This document shows, in pieces, positions 54,105 through 63,561 of a stretch of 64,000 bases of DNA; the stretch's first letter is position 1, and the number at the start of each line of letters is the position of its first letter. The stretch lies in contig CBDCME010000069.1 of the NCBI GenBank assembly GCA_965218865.1, forward strand, positions 1-64,000, written 5' to 3'. The position numbers and the translations under genes are program-made. A model generated the notes under the pieces. That model saw nothing but the letters and a program-made list of their open reading frames with translations. It made no database searches and had not been told where the DNA came from. The stretch is from CBDCME01 sp965218865 (GTDB lineage: Bacteria; Pseudomonadota; Alphaproteobacteria; JAAXGF01).

Positions 54105-54619
54105 CGCAACCCTCCCCTCCCCGCCCCCGGCCGGCCGGCAACCAGACCACGCGACAGCCGCTCAATAAAACAGATATCCGATTAATTTCCTCTTACCAAG
54201 CGTTATTCGCCGCTCGTGTTACCCTAAACTGCGTCGCAAATTTCGCCCTGACGGAGGGCGTTCAATTTCTGACCAAAAATGTTCCCAATATGGTCGCTTC
54301 TTCATTTCTCCTAATTAGGACGTAGGCGGTGCAAAACTGGTGCAAAACGGAATATTCAAACAATCCGAAATCCACTAACCTATTGAAATCATTGGCGCGT
54401 CCGACGGAATTCCGATCGGTGACCTCCGCCGTCCAGAACCTCGGACGCTTGGTGAAACTCACCGACAAAGGTGTTTTACTTTGTTGCGCCGCACCATGCG
54501 GAGGTGTTTTTACTTCCTAAAGAAAATAGAAACGAGGGGGGTAGGGGTGTGACTATTAAGGCGTGCTTGGCAAACACTTCAAAAAAATTGTCATGATGTG
54601 TATTACGCGCCAACCTTCT
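54105..54619. other. intergenic, no intact gene seen
   Basis: Should include the promoter of the truncated ExeA-like gene. Short frames on both strands have no family match. AT-rich near 54520-54600. Confidence 0.45.
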
Positions 54620-54907
54620 TCATAGATGCTTCTCTAGGTCCACATTCTCGTAAAGCACGCGGACAATCAAAACATGATCGTCGCGGATGACATAAACGAT
54701 CAGGTGCGGTATGTGACGAAAGACCCGAACCGGCGGCGTAAATTCAGAGTGCTCTAGGCCAATACGGGGATTATCCCCAATATCCTAAAAACATTAATGC
54801 AGCTCGGCGAAGTATTTTTCAGCTTGGGCTTCTCCAAAATTCTAGTATCCAATCCGGTAGATATTCTTAATATCTTCATCGGCCTCTGGGGTTTTCTTAA
54901 ATTTCAT
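54620..54907 (-). pseudogene. parE: ParE-type toxin with three in-frame stops
   Basis: Reading down from the ATG at 54907 gives MKFKKTPEADEDIKNIYRIG, then a TAG, then FGEAQAEKYFAELH, a TAA and a TAG, then FTPPVRVFRHIPHLIVYVIR and VRVLYENVDLEKHL ending at 54620. This is a typical ParE/RelE-fold toxin that would poison gyrase, but it is interrupted three times. The ParD antitoxin gene overlaps its start by 11 bases. Confidence 0.85.
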
Positions 54908-55157
54908 TCTCGGCCGCAGCACCTTTCACGCTCGCCCGAGCCTCTCCCAACAACTCTGCCATAGATTTTTCACTCACACCGCTTTCGAGGCCTTTGGTGA
55001 TCGCTGCTTGCAAAGCCTGAAACTTTTCCCGGTTCTGTTGGTCGCGGCGAATCAGATCACGCACGTAATCGCTTGCGTTGGCGTAATGACCACCATTGAT
55101 CTGGGCTTGGACCCACGCTTTCATCGGATCGGGAATGGATACATTCATTGTCGCCAT
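54897..55157 (-). CDS. parD: ParD-type antitoxin
   Basis: An 86-residue ribbon-helix-helix antitoxin: ATMNVSIPDPMKAWVQAQIN with the beta ribbon, then ASDYVRDLIRRDQQNREKFQ, and an acidic C-terminal tail that would wrap the toxin. It should bind its own promoter upstream of 55157. The frame is intact although the partner toxin is dead, so selection on it is now for other reasons or lost. Confidence 0.9.
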   Translation of the reverse strand: MATMNVSIPDPMKAWVQAQINGGHYANASDYVRDLIRRDQQNREKFQALQAAITKGLESGVSEKSMAELLGEARASVKGAAAENEI

Positions 55158-55267
55158 AAAAATTCTCCTTCAAGAATCAGTATGGCAAGGATTAGCAATG
55201 TTTGTCAAGTTGTGATCGCAGAGCGGCATCTTTAGCCATCTCCCGAAGTGTGTTTATACTTTATCAT

Positions 55268-56580
55268 CACTAGTGTCCGGTTAAAAAGCGAATAGATTCA
55301 ATTGGTTGGTTATTTGCGGTGAGTTGCGTCTGTTTTCGTCTTTGGTAAGTGCTTGATGTAGAGGCATTTTCTCGAAGAGGGTCAGCGAGAGGATCTGTAG
55401 CAAAGTGTAGAGCGAGGCGTCCAAGTCGAGGCGCTTCTTGACGATGGCGACGAGGACGTAGACCGAGACGGCGATCCAGATCTGCGTCTTCACCGCGTTT
55501 TCCGAGGTTCCGAAGAACTGCTTGATCTGAAGATGTTGCTTGATCCACCTGAAGAAGAGCTCCGCTTGCCAGCGGCTTTTGTAGAGGGCGCAAATGGTGG
55601 CAGCGGGAAGGGAGAAGTTGTTGGTGATGAACACCAACATCTTGCCGGACTCGGGGTCTTTGAAGCGGATGCGCCGCAGAAGTTCGGGATAATCCGTCTT
55701 GGTGCAGATGCCGTCCAAGGAGATGGTCTGGTCGCAAACGATGCCCGCCGGGCGATCCGATGCCGCCGAATAGACGCGGTGAGCATCCATGTTCGATTTG
55801 GCGCGGGTGACGAAGGAGGCCCCAGCTTGATGCAACACATGAAGGCGGGCAAAGTCGACGTAGCCACGATCCACGACGTAGATCGCTCCGGCTTCCGGTA
55901 TCAGCATATCGGGGGCATGAACGTCGTGCAGCTTGCCGTCCGAGATATGGATGAAACTCGGTACGTTGCTCCGCAGGTCGAGCAATGTGTGCATCTTCAC
56001 AGCCGCTTTGGTGGCACGGAAGTGCGCCCACGGAAAGACCGACAGGCACAGAGCGATGGGTCGTCGAGTCCAGGGCGTAGACGGTGTTGGTTAGCTCCAA
56101 CCCCAGTTCTTCGCCGGCGTACAGCTTCCTCGCCACGGTGATCAGCCGCTGGGCCAACTCCGCGTGGATACGCCAGTCGCGCCTTTCGTTGGCATCGGCC
56201 AGCGTCGAGCGCCGGACCGGCCGGCGGAAGCCCATGTGATAGAGGTTCGACGCTTGGACCGAGAGGCAGGCCTCGATGTCGCGCAGGCTCTCCCGGTAGG
56301 TCAGCTGGGCGAAGGCCATGGCCCGGTATTGCTCGGCGCAGGAAAGCGCCGGACCCGGTGATCGCTGCCGTACAGATTGACGATCCGCGTGAAGGTCGTC
56401 CAGGGCACGAAACCCATGAGTTGGGCGAAAAGGGTCTTGCCGGTATTCATGAGCATCTCCTCGGAAAAACTCCGAAAAATGCTCCATCCAATTCAAATCG
56501 ACACCACCCATTTTCGCTTCAAACCCTGCAGAAATATTGCCTTCCGTCGCCAAAACCATTCAGTTAACCGGACAGCAGTG
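55268..56580 (-). mobile_element. IS4-family element, defective
   Basis: Inverted ends starting CACTAGTGTCCGGTTAA and CACTGCTGTCCGGTTAA. They are flanked by a TTTATCAT duplication (55260-55267 and 56582-56589), one base off the right border. Length about 1313 bp. Confidence 0.88.
55281..56450 (-). pseudogene. IS4-family transposase with two frameshifts
   Basis: The N-terminus starts at 56450 (MNTGKTLFAQLMGFVPWTTF, a DUF4372-like domain). The first shift lies near ALSCAEQYRAMAFAQLTYRE, and the second after YALDSTT, after which IALCLSVFPWAHFRATKAAV continues in another frame. The core has Asp in ALDST and VVDRGYVDF and the YREK signature YKSRWQAELFFRWIK. All catalytic residues remain but in three frames, so it cannot be made. 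Confidence 0.92.
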
Positions 56581-56728
56581 ATTTATCATAAAGGACGTTA
56601 TGATATAGTAGAAGGTATTATGAGTGAATTCTATTTGGAGCAACAAATATTACTGATATTGGGGGACCTGGCTGTATAGCTTCCGAAAATTCAAGACTTC
56701 GTTCTTTGTACTAGCAAAAAATTACTTA

Positions 56729-56856
56729 CAGTCTTTTCGAAAACTCGCGTCGCCGGCCCTCTCCCCCTCCCGGCCACCCACATTCTCTCGTGGGTGGCCG
56801 GGAGGGGGCCGGAACAGACGCAAAAAATGCGCGGACGCGCATTTTCGAACAGACAC
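56729..56856. repeat. palindromic hairpin repeat, copy B
   Basis: Same design as copy A, with ends CAGTCTTTTCGAAAA / TTTTCGAACAGAC and the central CTCCCGGCCACCCAC palindrome. It is intact and in reversed orientation relative to copy A. No gene overlaps it, and the 240 bases to its right hold no clear gene. Confidence 0.9.
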
Positions 56857-57107
56857 CGAGCCAAGAAGAAGGGGCGCGCTTTCTCGGCGCCATGCCCCGG
56901 CTCAAGCAAGGCGTCGCGCTCGCCGCCGCCGCCGGTCTTCGGGTCTCCGAAGTCCTCAACCTCGGGGTCACCCATCGAATTAGGGAATGGCTGTTGCGCG
57001 GTGGAGATGCGCGGGAACTCGCGGCGGCGAGTTATCCACAACTCCAGTGCGGCTGCGCTCGGCGGGAGGGTGCTGTACGTTAGCGATCGTCCGTCACCAT
57101 GCCGTCT

Positions 57108-57887
57108 TCACGCCCCGATTTCGTCCACGACCGCGGCGAGGGTCGGGCCGGCTTCGCGGTGGAGAACGAGGTCGGCTAGGGGGTCGTGGTCGGTGGCCTC
57201 GCGGTTGAGGATCACCAGCCGGGCGCCGTTTCTTTTGGCCAGGGTCGGAAATCCGTTCGCCGGGGATACGGTCAGGGACGAGCCGACGGCGAGAAACAAA
57301 TCGCAGCGAAGAGTCGCCTCATGGGCCCGGCGCATGGCTTCCTCGGGCATCGGCTGACCGAACGAGATCGTGGCCGTTTTGACCAGACCGCCGCAATCCT
57401 GGCACGTCGGCGGCTTGCCGGTGGCCAGGAAATCCTGCTTCAGGTCCGCCAGTTCGTATCTCGTGCGACAGTCCAGACAATGGGCGTAGGTGGTGTTGCC
57501 GTGGAGATCGACGATCTTCTCCTCCGGGATTCCCGAGGCTTGATGGAGACCGTCGATATTCTGGGTGATCACGTAAACGGCCGGTCCCTTGCGCATCATA
57601 TCGGCCACGGCCCGGTGCCCGAGGTTGGGCCGGGCCTTGGCGATAACCTCGTCGGCGGCAAATTTTCTCTGCCAGTAGATTCGACGCTGGGCCTCGCCGG
57701 CGAGGAAGGCCTGGAAAGTGACGGGCTTGAACTTGGTCCAAACGCCGTTCGGGCCGCGGTAATCGGGTATTCCCGATTCGGTACTGATCCCGGCGCCGGT
57801 GAAAACAATGGTGGCGCGGCTCTGGCGCAACATCGCCGCGAGCTGGATTTCGCCGCTCTCGGGGGTCGGGTTGGTTCTCGGTTCCAT
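57108..57887 (-). CDS. SIR2-family NAD-dependent protein deacylase
   Basis: A 259-residue sirtuin. The Rossmann part has TIVFTGAGISTESGIPDYRG (NAD site), and TQNIDGLHQASG is the catalytic Asn/Asp block. The base His is in VDLHGNTTYAHC, with a zinc site CLDCRTRYE ... CQDCGG. It removes acyl groups from lysines using NAD. The ATG at 57887 is 22 bases after the pyruvate kinase stop on the same strand, so it is the second gene of a possible operon. Longer upstream reading has no family support. Confidence 0.93.
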   Translation of the reverse strand: MEPRTNPTPESGEIQLAAMLRQSRATIVFTGAGISTESGIPDYRGPNGVWTKFKPVTFQAFLAGEAQRRIYWQRKFAADEVIAKARPNLGHRAVADMMRKGPAVYVITQNIDGLHQASGIPEEKIVDLHGNTTYAHCLDCRTRYELADLKQDFLATGKPPTCQDCGGLVKTATISFGQPMPEEAMRRAHEATLRCDLFLAVGSSLTVSPANGFPTLAKRNGARLVILNREATDHDPLADLVLHREAGPTLAAVVDEIGA

Positions 57888-57909
57888 GGCTTCGGTCGAC
57901 GGCGTGACG

Positions 57910-59346
57910 TCAGGACGACTTCGGCGGCGAATCGACGAGGGCGATTCGCAACGTATTGGTCGTGCCCGGGGTCCCGAAGGGGACGCCGGCGGTGATGACG
58001 ATGTCGCGGCCGAGGTCGGCGAATTCATCGCGCACGGCCAGATTGCACGCGGTCTTGATCATGACGTCGATATCGGTGGCGTCGGGCGCCAGGGCCGAAT
58101 GCACACCCCACACCAGGGCCAGGCGGCGGGCAATCGCGCTGATCGGCGTGAGTCCGAGTATAGGGACCTCGGGGCGCTCGCGCGCGGCCCGCAACGTGGT
58201 CGTGCCGGAGACCGAATAGGTGACGATCGCGGCCGCGTCGATCGTCCGGGCGACCTGACGCGCGGCAGCGGTGATGGCGTCGGACCCGGTCGGTTCGGGA
58301 TCGGCGTGGTCGGCGTCCATGAGTTTACGGTAGCGGGGATCTTGTTCGACCCGGCAAATGATCCGGTCCATCATCCGCACCGCCTCGAGGGGGTACGCGC
58401 CGATGGCGGTTTCGGCCGACAGCATGAGCGCGTCGGCGCCGTCGTAGACGGCCGTCGCGACGTCGGACGCCTCGGCCCGCGTCGGGGCCGGCGCGGCGAC
58501 CATCGAATCCAGCATCTGGGTCGCGACGACGACGGGTTTACCGGCGAGGCGGGCGCTGCCGATGATTTCCTTTTGCAGGCCGGGAATTTCCTCGGGGGCG
58601 ACCTAGACCCCGAGGTCTCCGCGCGCGACCATGATCGCGTCGGCATACTCGATGATCTCCTCGAGCCGCGCGACCGCCGCCGGTTTCTCGATTTTCGCCA
58701 TGATGGCGGCGCGGTTTCCCACCAGCTTGCGGGCCTCGGCCAAGTCTTCCGGACGTTGGACGAAAGACAGCGCCACCCAATCGACCCCGAGTTCCATCCC
58801 GAACTCGAGGTCGCTCCGGTCCTTTTCCGTGATCGCCGCGATGGGGAGGGTGACGTGCGGGAGGTTGACCCCCTTATGGTCGCTGAGCCGGCCTCCGGTC
58901 TCGACGACGGTCTCCGCGTTTCCGTCCTCGCAACCCTTGACTCGGAGCTTGATGCGGCCGTCGTCGAGGAGCAGGACCCGACCCGGCGCCAACACCGAGA
59001 AAACCTCTTGATGAGGAAGTTGGACCCGGGTTTCGTCGCCGGGGCGGTCGTTAAGGTCCAGATTGAACTTTCGGCCGGGCGTCAGATCGGCAGTCCCGCC
59101 CGCGAAGCTTCCGATCCGAAGCCTGGGACCCTGAAGATCGAGGAGGACGCCGACGGGACGGCCGGCGGCGTGCTCGAGCTCGCGAATTCGTACGAATCGC
59201 GCGGTATGATCGGCGTGTGTCCCGTGACTGAGGTTGAGCCAGAAAACGTCGACCCCGGCCTCGAATAACTCGCCAATCATTTCCGGGCTCGAACTGCCCG
59301 GTCCCAGGGTAGCGACAATCTTGGCCTTACGGACGCGACGCTTCAT
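57910..59346 (-). pseudogene. pyk: pyruvate kinase with in-frame amber codon
   Basis: Full-length pyruvate kinase (about 478 residues) except for a TAG at 58603-58605. The first part has KAKIVATLGPGSSS, LLDLQGPRLRIG, the catalytic Lys in IMAKIEKPAAV and ADAIMVARGDLGV. The stop falls on the Glu that normally follows GDLGV (GAG to TAG, one change). The rest is intact: VAPEEIPGLQKEI, VATQMLDSM and the C domain with TGTTNTLRIALV. Either it is a recent nonsense mutation or a sequencing error. Another pyk should exist if the cell uses this step. Confidence 0.85.
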
Positions 59347-60027
59347 GGCCCGCATTCTATGGCTTCGACGGCACTGAAACCAGTGGGATTTACGGCGCAG
59401 GGTCGAAGGCGAAAACGATTTCAGCGCTCGGGCCGAAGATGGAATGGTTGCGACATAGGCGGCTTGAGCGTTGTTTGTGGCGAGGCGGGAGGGTGCCCTG
59501 TGGCGTCATCACCAGGAAAATCCAGCCACACGGGCCAGCGCTTGTTTCGGGGCGCCGATCGGTTGGCAAATCGGCTAGGAGAGGTTGTGGCCGGCGAGGT
59601 GGCGGAGGTCGCGCTCGTTCTCGCGGCCAGGCTCGGCGCCCGCCGCCGCGATCGAGACAGTGGCCAAGGGAGCGCATCTCGGCGCCCAGGCTGAAGGCCT
59701 CCTTGGCCACCCCCCGACTTAAGACGGTCTCGGTTACCGCCCGCCGGGCCGCGCCTCGGCTTCGCCCTTCTCAAGGTTCACCCTACCGCGCTGACCCATC
59801 ACCGAAATCCCATTCCGTTCATCACAACGAATCACTCAACTTCGTCAACAGGCTGCTGGGGCGGCGTCTACGGCCGGGGGAGGGCGCGCCTTCTCTTTAC
59901 CGGAACGAAATGGTTTCTCCACGGAGCGGCTGAGTGTCTTGATCGCGACCTCCGAACTCCCAATGTTAAGCTCATTGGCCTTGGGCGCTTGATCGAGACT
60001 TACGGCGATAAATGAAAGAATGATTCC
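59347..60027. other. intergenic, degenerate frames only
   Basis: Overlapping GC-rich frames on both strands. A minus frame at 59390-59710 starting AKEAFSLGAEMRSL looks partly phasin-like but shifts frame repeatedly. I would not call a gene. Confidence 0.35.
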
Positions 60028-60342
60028 ATGCTGATGCGGCTTCTTTGTGGGTGTTGGCAGAGAATTTTGGGCTGCCCGCCCAAACAATCAGGCGAGTCGG
60101 GGCAAAAGCCACCCGAGGCGACAGCAAATGTGGCGAATGAGGCGGCTGTCGATGATTTAACCGCGATCCGGGGAATCGGAATTGTCAGCGCAAAACGACT
60201 CGTTTCGGCGGGGATCACCTCGTGTTCCGATTTGGCGAGTTCCAAGCATGACGATATTCGGAAGGCGTTGGCCGGTCACGCACAAGGAGCCAAGGTCGAG
60301 GATTGGATCAGGCAAGCCCAGGACATAATCCGAAGCCAATAA
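60028..60342 (+). CDS. helix-hairpin-helix domain protein
   Basis: A 104-residue protein. The C-terminal half is a helix-hairpin-helix pair (VDDLTAIRGIGIVSAKRLVS, with the GIG hairpin), as in DUF4332-like or DNA-binding proteins. The N-terminus is short and hydrophobic (LLCGCWQRILG), possibly a lipoprotein or membrane anchor, or not translated from this start. Function unknown. It stands alone. Confidence 0.6.
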   Translation: MLMRLLCGCWQRILGCPPKQSGESGQKPPEATANVANEAAVDDLTAIRGIGIVSAKRLVSAGITSCSDLASSKHDDIRKALAGHAQGAKVEDWIRQAQDIIRSQ

Positions 60343-60376
60343 GCGACGACCCGCATCACGTCCGACGGCTGTTTTA

Positions 60377-60683
60377 TTACCTAAGCGCGTCAACCGCGTT
60401 GAGTAGTTCCTGGAAGGCTTCCCGAGCTTCCAGATTGGTCACAACTCGCTTCTCACCGTTGGGCTTGGTGAACGGTGCCGTCCGAGGGCTGGGTGAGCGT
60501 GAATGAGGCCGCCGAGGCACCATTTTTGATGTTGGGTAGCCGCGCCTTGATCTGATTCCTCGGGGAACGCGAACTGAAACCCCCAGGACCTGTCCCGATC
60601 GCCCACGCCCAATCGCCGACGTTGAAAGTCGCCCCAAAATCCCGACCACTTATCAACCAAGCCACGTTTTCGGGTTCATTCAA
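60377..60683 (-). pseudogene. hypothetical gene with frameshift
   Basis: The frame from 60683 reads NEPENVAWLISGRDFGATFN, then LTQPSDGTV, and ends. A neighbouring frame continues with FTKPNGEKRVVTNLEAREAF and QELLNAVDALR, ending at 60377. A one- or two-base shift near 60470 separates them. The whole would be about 100 residues. Family unknown. Confidence 0.45.
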
Positions 60684-60732
60684 GTACGCTCACGACACTT
60701 ATCGCGCAGGTTCCTCGGGGAATTTTCGAGAA

Positions 60733-61191
60733 TCAGCGCGCCACGCCGCATTCGTCGTCGCTGGTGCACCATTCTCGAGACCAGTGCTGCATGGCCTTGG
60801 CGGCGGCCTTGCCGGCGGGGGCGATGAGGATGCGATCGCCGTCGAGATCGATGCCGACCAAGCGGAATTCGGTGAGTTTCTTAAATCCCTGCCAAATCTT
60901 CTCTTCGGACAGGTGCATGGCCTTGGCGAGCGCCTCCGCGGTGAAGGGCTGAAACGCCACCCGGCAGGCGATCTGGCGCGCGACCGGGTCGAGGCCGATC
61001 CGGACCTTGGCCGAGGTCTTCTCGAACCATTCGAGGATTTCCGCGAGCGGCGCGGCGTCCTCCGGCAGGTCGCCCGTAATCGATTTGTCCGGAAATTCGC
61101 CGGCGAAGGTGTTCGCCGGGCACCCGCTGAGCCCCACCGCGAGAGCGATCGCCAGGCCCAGGGATGCCATCATCCCGCCGGGGGGTGTCAT
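60733..61191 (-). CDS. exported winged-helix protein, paralogue 3 (lipoprotein)
   Basis: This 152-residue protein has a lipoprotein signal (LGLAIALAVGLSGC). A conserved core follows: DPVARQIACRVAFQPFTAEA leading to a winged helix (LSEEKIWQGFKKLTEFRLVG) and a small beta wing. It ends WSREWCTSDDECGVAR. The core is shared with the proteins at 63112-63561 and 63632-64000, including the final WC...C pair, which could form a disulfide in the periplasm. Winged helices usually bind nucleic acid or protein, but this one is exported. Function unknown. The start at 61191 is chosen for the signal. Confidence 0.75.
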   Translation of the reverse strand: MTPPGGMMASLGLAIALAVGLSGCPANTFAGEFPDKSITGDLPEDAAPLAEILEWFEKTSAKVRIGLDPVARQIACRVAFQPFTAEALAKAMHLSEEKIWQGFKKLTEFRLVGIDLDGDRILIAPAGKAAAKAMQHWSREWCTSDDECGVAR

Positions 61192-61308
61192 CGTCGCGCC
61201 ACCCCGATCACGGAAAGTGTGGCGGTTGAGGGGGATCAAGGAAACCAAAACTTCGCGACGCCTAGGCACCCGGGTCATTCGGGCCTGGAGTTGGTCCCCG
61301 CCGATGCC

Positions 61309-61346
61309 ACAGTCTGTTCGAAAACTCGCGGCGCCAGCCCTCTCCC
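61309..61346. repeat. palindromic hairpin repeat, copy C, left part
   Basis: ACAGTCTGTTCGAAAA then GCGCCAGCCCTCTCCC, matching copy B up to the IS110 border. Continues at 62943. Confidence 0.88.
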
Positions 61347-61396
61347 TGTACCATTTAAGTTGACCACTCGAACATAGAAAGTTGATGTGGTTGTTG

Positions 61397-61429
61397 TTTT
61401 GTGGATAACGCGGAGCGTTATCCACAAAA
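61397..61429. repeat. perfect hairpin with two DnaA-box-like sequences
   Basis: A 15 bp perfect stem around a GGA loop. Each arm contains TTATCCACA or its complement, the E. coli consensus DnaA box. It lies in the non-coding left part of the IS110 element. Confidence 0.75.
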
Positions 61430-61449
61430 TGCGGTCAGCTGAAGATCTG

Positions 61450-61640
61450 ATCGTGTCATTTTTTCGGATCGGACGAGCCTTCTGGGAGCGACCCATTGCT
61501 CCCTGTGTTTCGAGCACCTGGGGGGGACGCGTGCCCCGGAGGGACGGCCGCGGCGGACAGCCGGTGGGGAGTTGCGCCTGCGAGCGCCAGTACAGGGAAT
61601 GTTCGGCGTCGCGGCGGTCCGAGGCAAGAGAGGAGAAAGG
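61450..61640 (+). ncRNA. candidate IS110 bridge RNA region
   Basis: Non-coding, GC-rich and foldable DNA between the left end and the transposase ATG, with several hairpins (for example around GGAGCGACCCATTGCTCC). The location fits the bridge RNA of IS110-group elements. I could not identify the guide loops with confidence. Confidence 0.4.
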
Positions 61641-61642
61641 CG

Positions 61643-62906
61643 ATGAACTTTGATTGGTTTGCTGGCATTGACTGGGCGACCGAGAGGCACCAGGTTTGCC
61701 TTCTTGATGGTAACGGCGTCATCGTCGTTGAAAGGTCGTTCGCCCACAGCGGGGAAGGGCTGGCCGAGTTGTGCGCGTGGCTGACGAAAAAGAGTGGCAG
61801 TGTGCCGGAGAGGATTGCCGTCTCCATCGAGGTCCCGCATGGGGCGGTCGTCGATACCTTGCTGGAGCGGGGTTTCGCCATTCACAGTATCAACCCCAAG
61901 CAGCTCGACCGCTTTCGCGATCGTTTCACCGTCGCCGGCGCCAAGGACGACCGCCGCGACGCCCATGTCCTCGGCGATTCCTTGCGCACCGACGGCCATT
62001 GCTTTCGTCGCTTGAAGGCCGATGCTCCCGCCATCATCGAACTGCGCGAATATTCGCGCCTGGGCCGAGGACCTCGGCCAGGAGCGCGTGCGCCTCGCCA
62101 ACCACCTGCGCGAACAGTTGAGACGCTATTATCCCCAGGCCTTGGAGGTCAGCGACGATGTCGCCAGCGAGTGGTTTCTCGCCCTGTGGAAGAAGGCGCC
62201 CACTCCCGAGAAGGCGCGGCGCATCCGAACCAATACCGTTGCCAAGCTGCTGAAAACCCACCGCATCCGCAAAATCGACGCGCCTGAAGTGTTGCGCCTC
62301 TTGCGCCAAAAGCCGCTCACCGTCGCGCCGGGAACTATCGCCGCCGCTTGCGCTCATATCGGTTCCCTGGCCGAGCGTTTGCGCCTGGTCAACCGCCAGG
62401 TCAAGCAGGCCCGAAGCCGCATCGACGGCCTCTGCCGACACATCGCCGATCAACAGGACAGCGCCTCGGGGCAGAAATCCGAGCAGCGCGACGTGGACAT
62501 CCTGCTTTCCATGCCCGGAATCGGGAGGACCGTCCTCGCCACGCTGCTCGCAGAAGCCTCGACGCCCCTGCGGGAAAGAAATTACCAGGCCTTGCGCACC
62601 TTGTCCGGCGCCGCCCCCGTTACCCGCCGGAGCGGCAAACGCTGTCTCGTCATCATGCGTCAGGCCTGCCACGTTCGGCTGCGAACCGCCCTTTACCACT
62701 GGGCCCGCGTCGCCATCCAACACGATCCCATCAGCCGCCAACGCTATGCCGCCCTTAGGGCCCGGGGACACGGCCACGCCAGAGCGCTGAGAACCGTCGC
62801 CGATAGACTGCTTGCCGTCGCCTGCGCCATGCTCAGAAATCAAACCCTCTTCGATCCATCCCATGCTCAAAAAAAAGCCCAACGCCGCCTCACTCCGGCA
62901 GCGTGA
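61643..62906 (+). pseudogene. IS110-family recombinase, one frameshift
   Basis: The N-terminal DEDD domain (FAGIDWATERHQVCLL, SIEVPHGAVVD, AKDDRRDAHVLGD) starts at 61643 after AGGAGA. A one-base shift near 62055 moves to a second frame, in which AEDLGQERVRLANHLREQL continues. The C-terminal Transposase_20 domain (LSMPGIGRTVLATLLAEAS, then SGAAPVTRRSGKR with the likely catalytic Ser) runs to 62906. All motifs remain, so the frameshift is recent or possibly a sequencing error. Confidence 0.9.
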
Positions 62907-62942
62907 CCACCTCTCATTTCCCCCTTGCTCAATGGTGGGGAG

Positions 62943-63051
62943 TCCCCCTCCCGGCCACCCATATCAGCAACCTCTCGTGGGTGGCCGGGAGGGGGAGAGG
63001 GCCGGAACAGACGCAAACCATGCGCGGACGCGCATTTTCGAACAGACTGTC
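62943..63051. repeat. palindromic hairpin repeat, copy C, right part
   Basis: TCCCCCTCCCGGCCACCC followed by the mirrored arm and TTTTCGAACAGACTGT. Together with 61309-61346 it rebuilds one full unit. Confidence 0.88.
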
Positions 63052-63111
63052 ACACCGCGCACGGAACGGAGTCCACCGCGACGCCGTCCCGATCGGTGAT
63101 GATCGAGAGAG

Positions 63112-63561
63112 CTATTTTTTCACGCCGCAGGTGTCGTCGTCGACGCACCATTCGTCCGCCCAACGCCGCATCATTTCCTTGGCCTCCCTATTGGTGGGGA
63201 CGACCAGGTCCTCGCCGCCCTTTCGTTTGAAGGTCACCAATCCCATGAATTTGAGTTTTTCGACCGCCTCGGCGGCGGCCGACTGCTTGATGTGCATCGC
63301 GCGCCGCAAATTTTTCGTGGTGAAAGGATGATAGGCGATCCGGCAAACGATTTGCCGCAGGACGGGATTCAGGTTCACGCGCAGCATCAAGGCGTTCGCG
63401 TCCATCACCCCCGTGATTTTATCCGCGAGCTTTTCGAGGCGATCGTAGGGACCGTCGTTTCCACCGCCAAGCGAACCCTTTTTGGACCCAAATGATTCGG
63501 CGGCCGCCGGGATCGCCGCCAATAAGCAAGCCAGGGCGATCACCGCGCGAAGGGGGCACAT
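63112..63561 (-). CDS. exported winged-helix protein, paralogue 2
   Basis: A 149-residue protein with a signal peptide (RAVIALACLLAAIPAAAES). The core NPVLRQIVCRIAYHPFTTKN leads to a winged helix (IKQSAAAEAVEKLKFMGLVT). It ends MRRWADEWCVDDDTCGVKK, matching its two neighbours. The N-terminal insert GSKKGSLGGGNDGPYDRL is flexible. The two conserved Cys of the tail suggest a disulfide outside the cytoplasm. The ATG at 63561 is preferred over a TTG seven codons upstream. Role unknown. Confidence 0.75.
   Translation of the reverse strand: MCPLRAVIALACLLAAIPAAAESFGSKKGSLGGGNDGPYDRLEKLADKITGVMDANALMLRVNLNPVLRQIVCRIAYHPFTTKNLRRAMHIKQSAAAEAVEKLKFMGLVTFKRKGGEDLVVPTNREAKEMMRRWADEWCVDDDTCGVKK

Larger units (their letters stand above)
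61347..62942 (+). mobile_element. IS110-family element inserted in a hairpin repeat
   Basis: The repeat halves on both sides share an overlap of TCCC at the junction, so the element lies between about 61347 and 62942 (1.6 kb). There are no terminal inverted repeats, as expected for IS110. About 300 non-coding bases precede the transposase, the place where IS110 elements encode their bridge RNA. Confidence 0.88.

Noticed and set aside
302..58605. Possible recoding of TAG as an amino acid, from in-frame amber codons at 302-304 and 58603-58605
   Set aside because: Other genes, such as fdxA, end with TAG, no suppressor tRNA or pyrrolysine genes are seen, and many other genes show ordinary decay.
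57799..59268. Plus-strand 489-residue frame across pyk and the sirtuin gene
   Set aside because: It is the complement of pyruvate kinase and sirtuin genes, which carry the diagnostic motifs.
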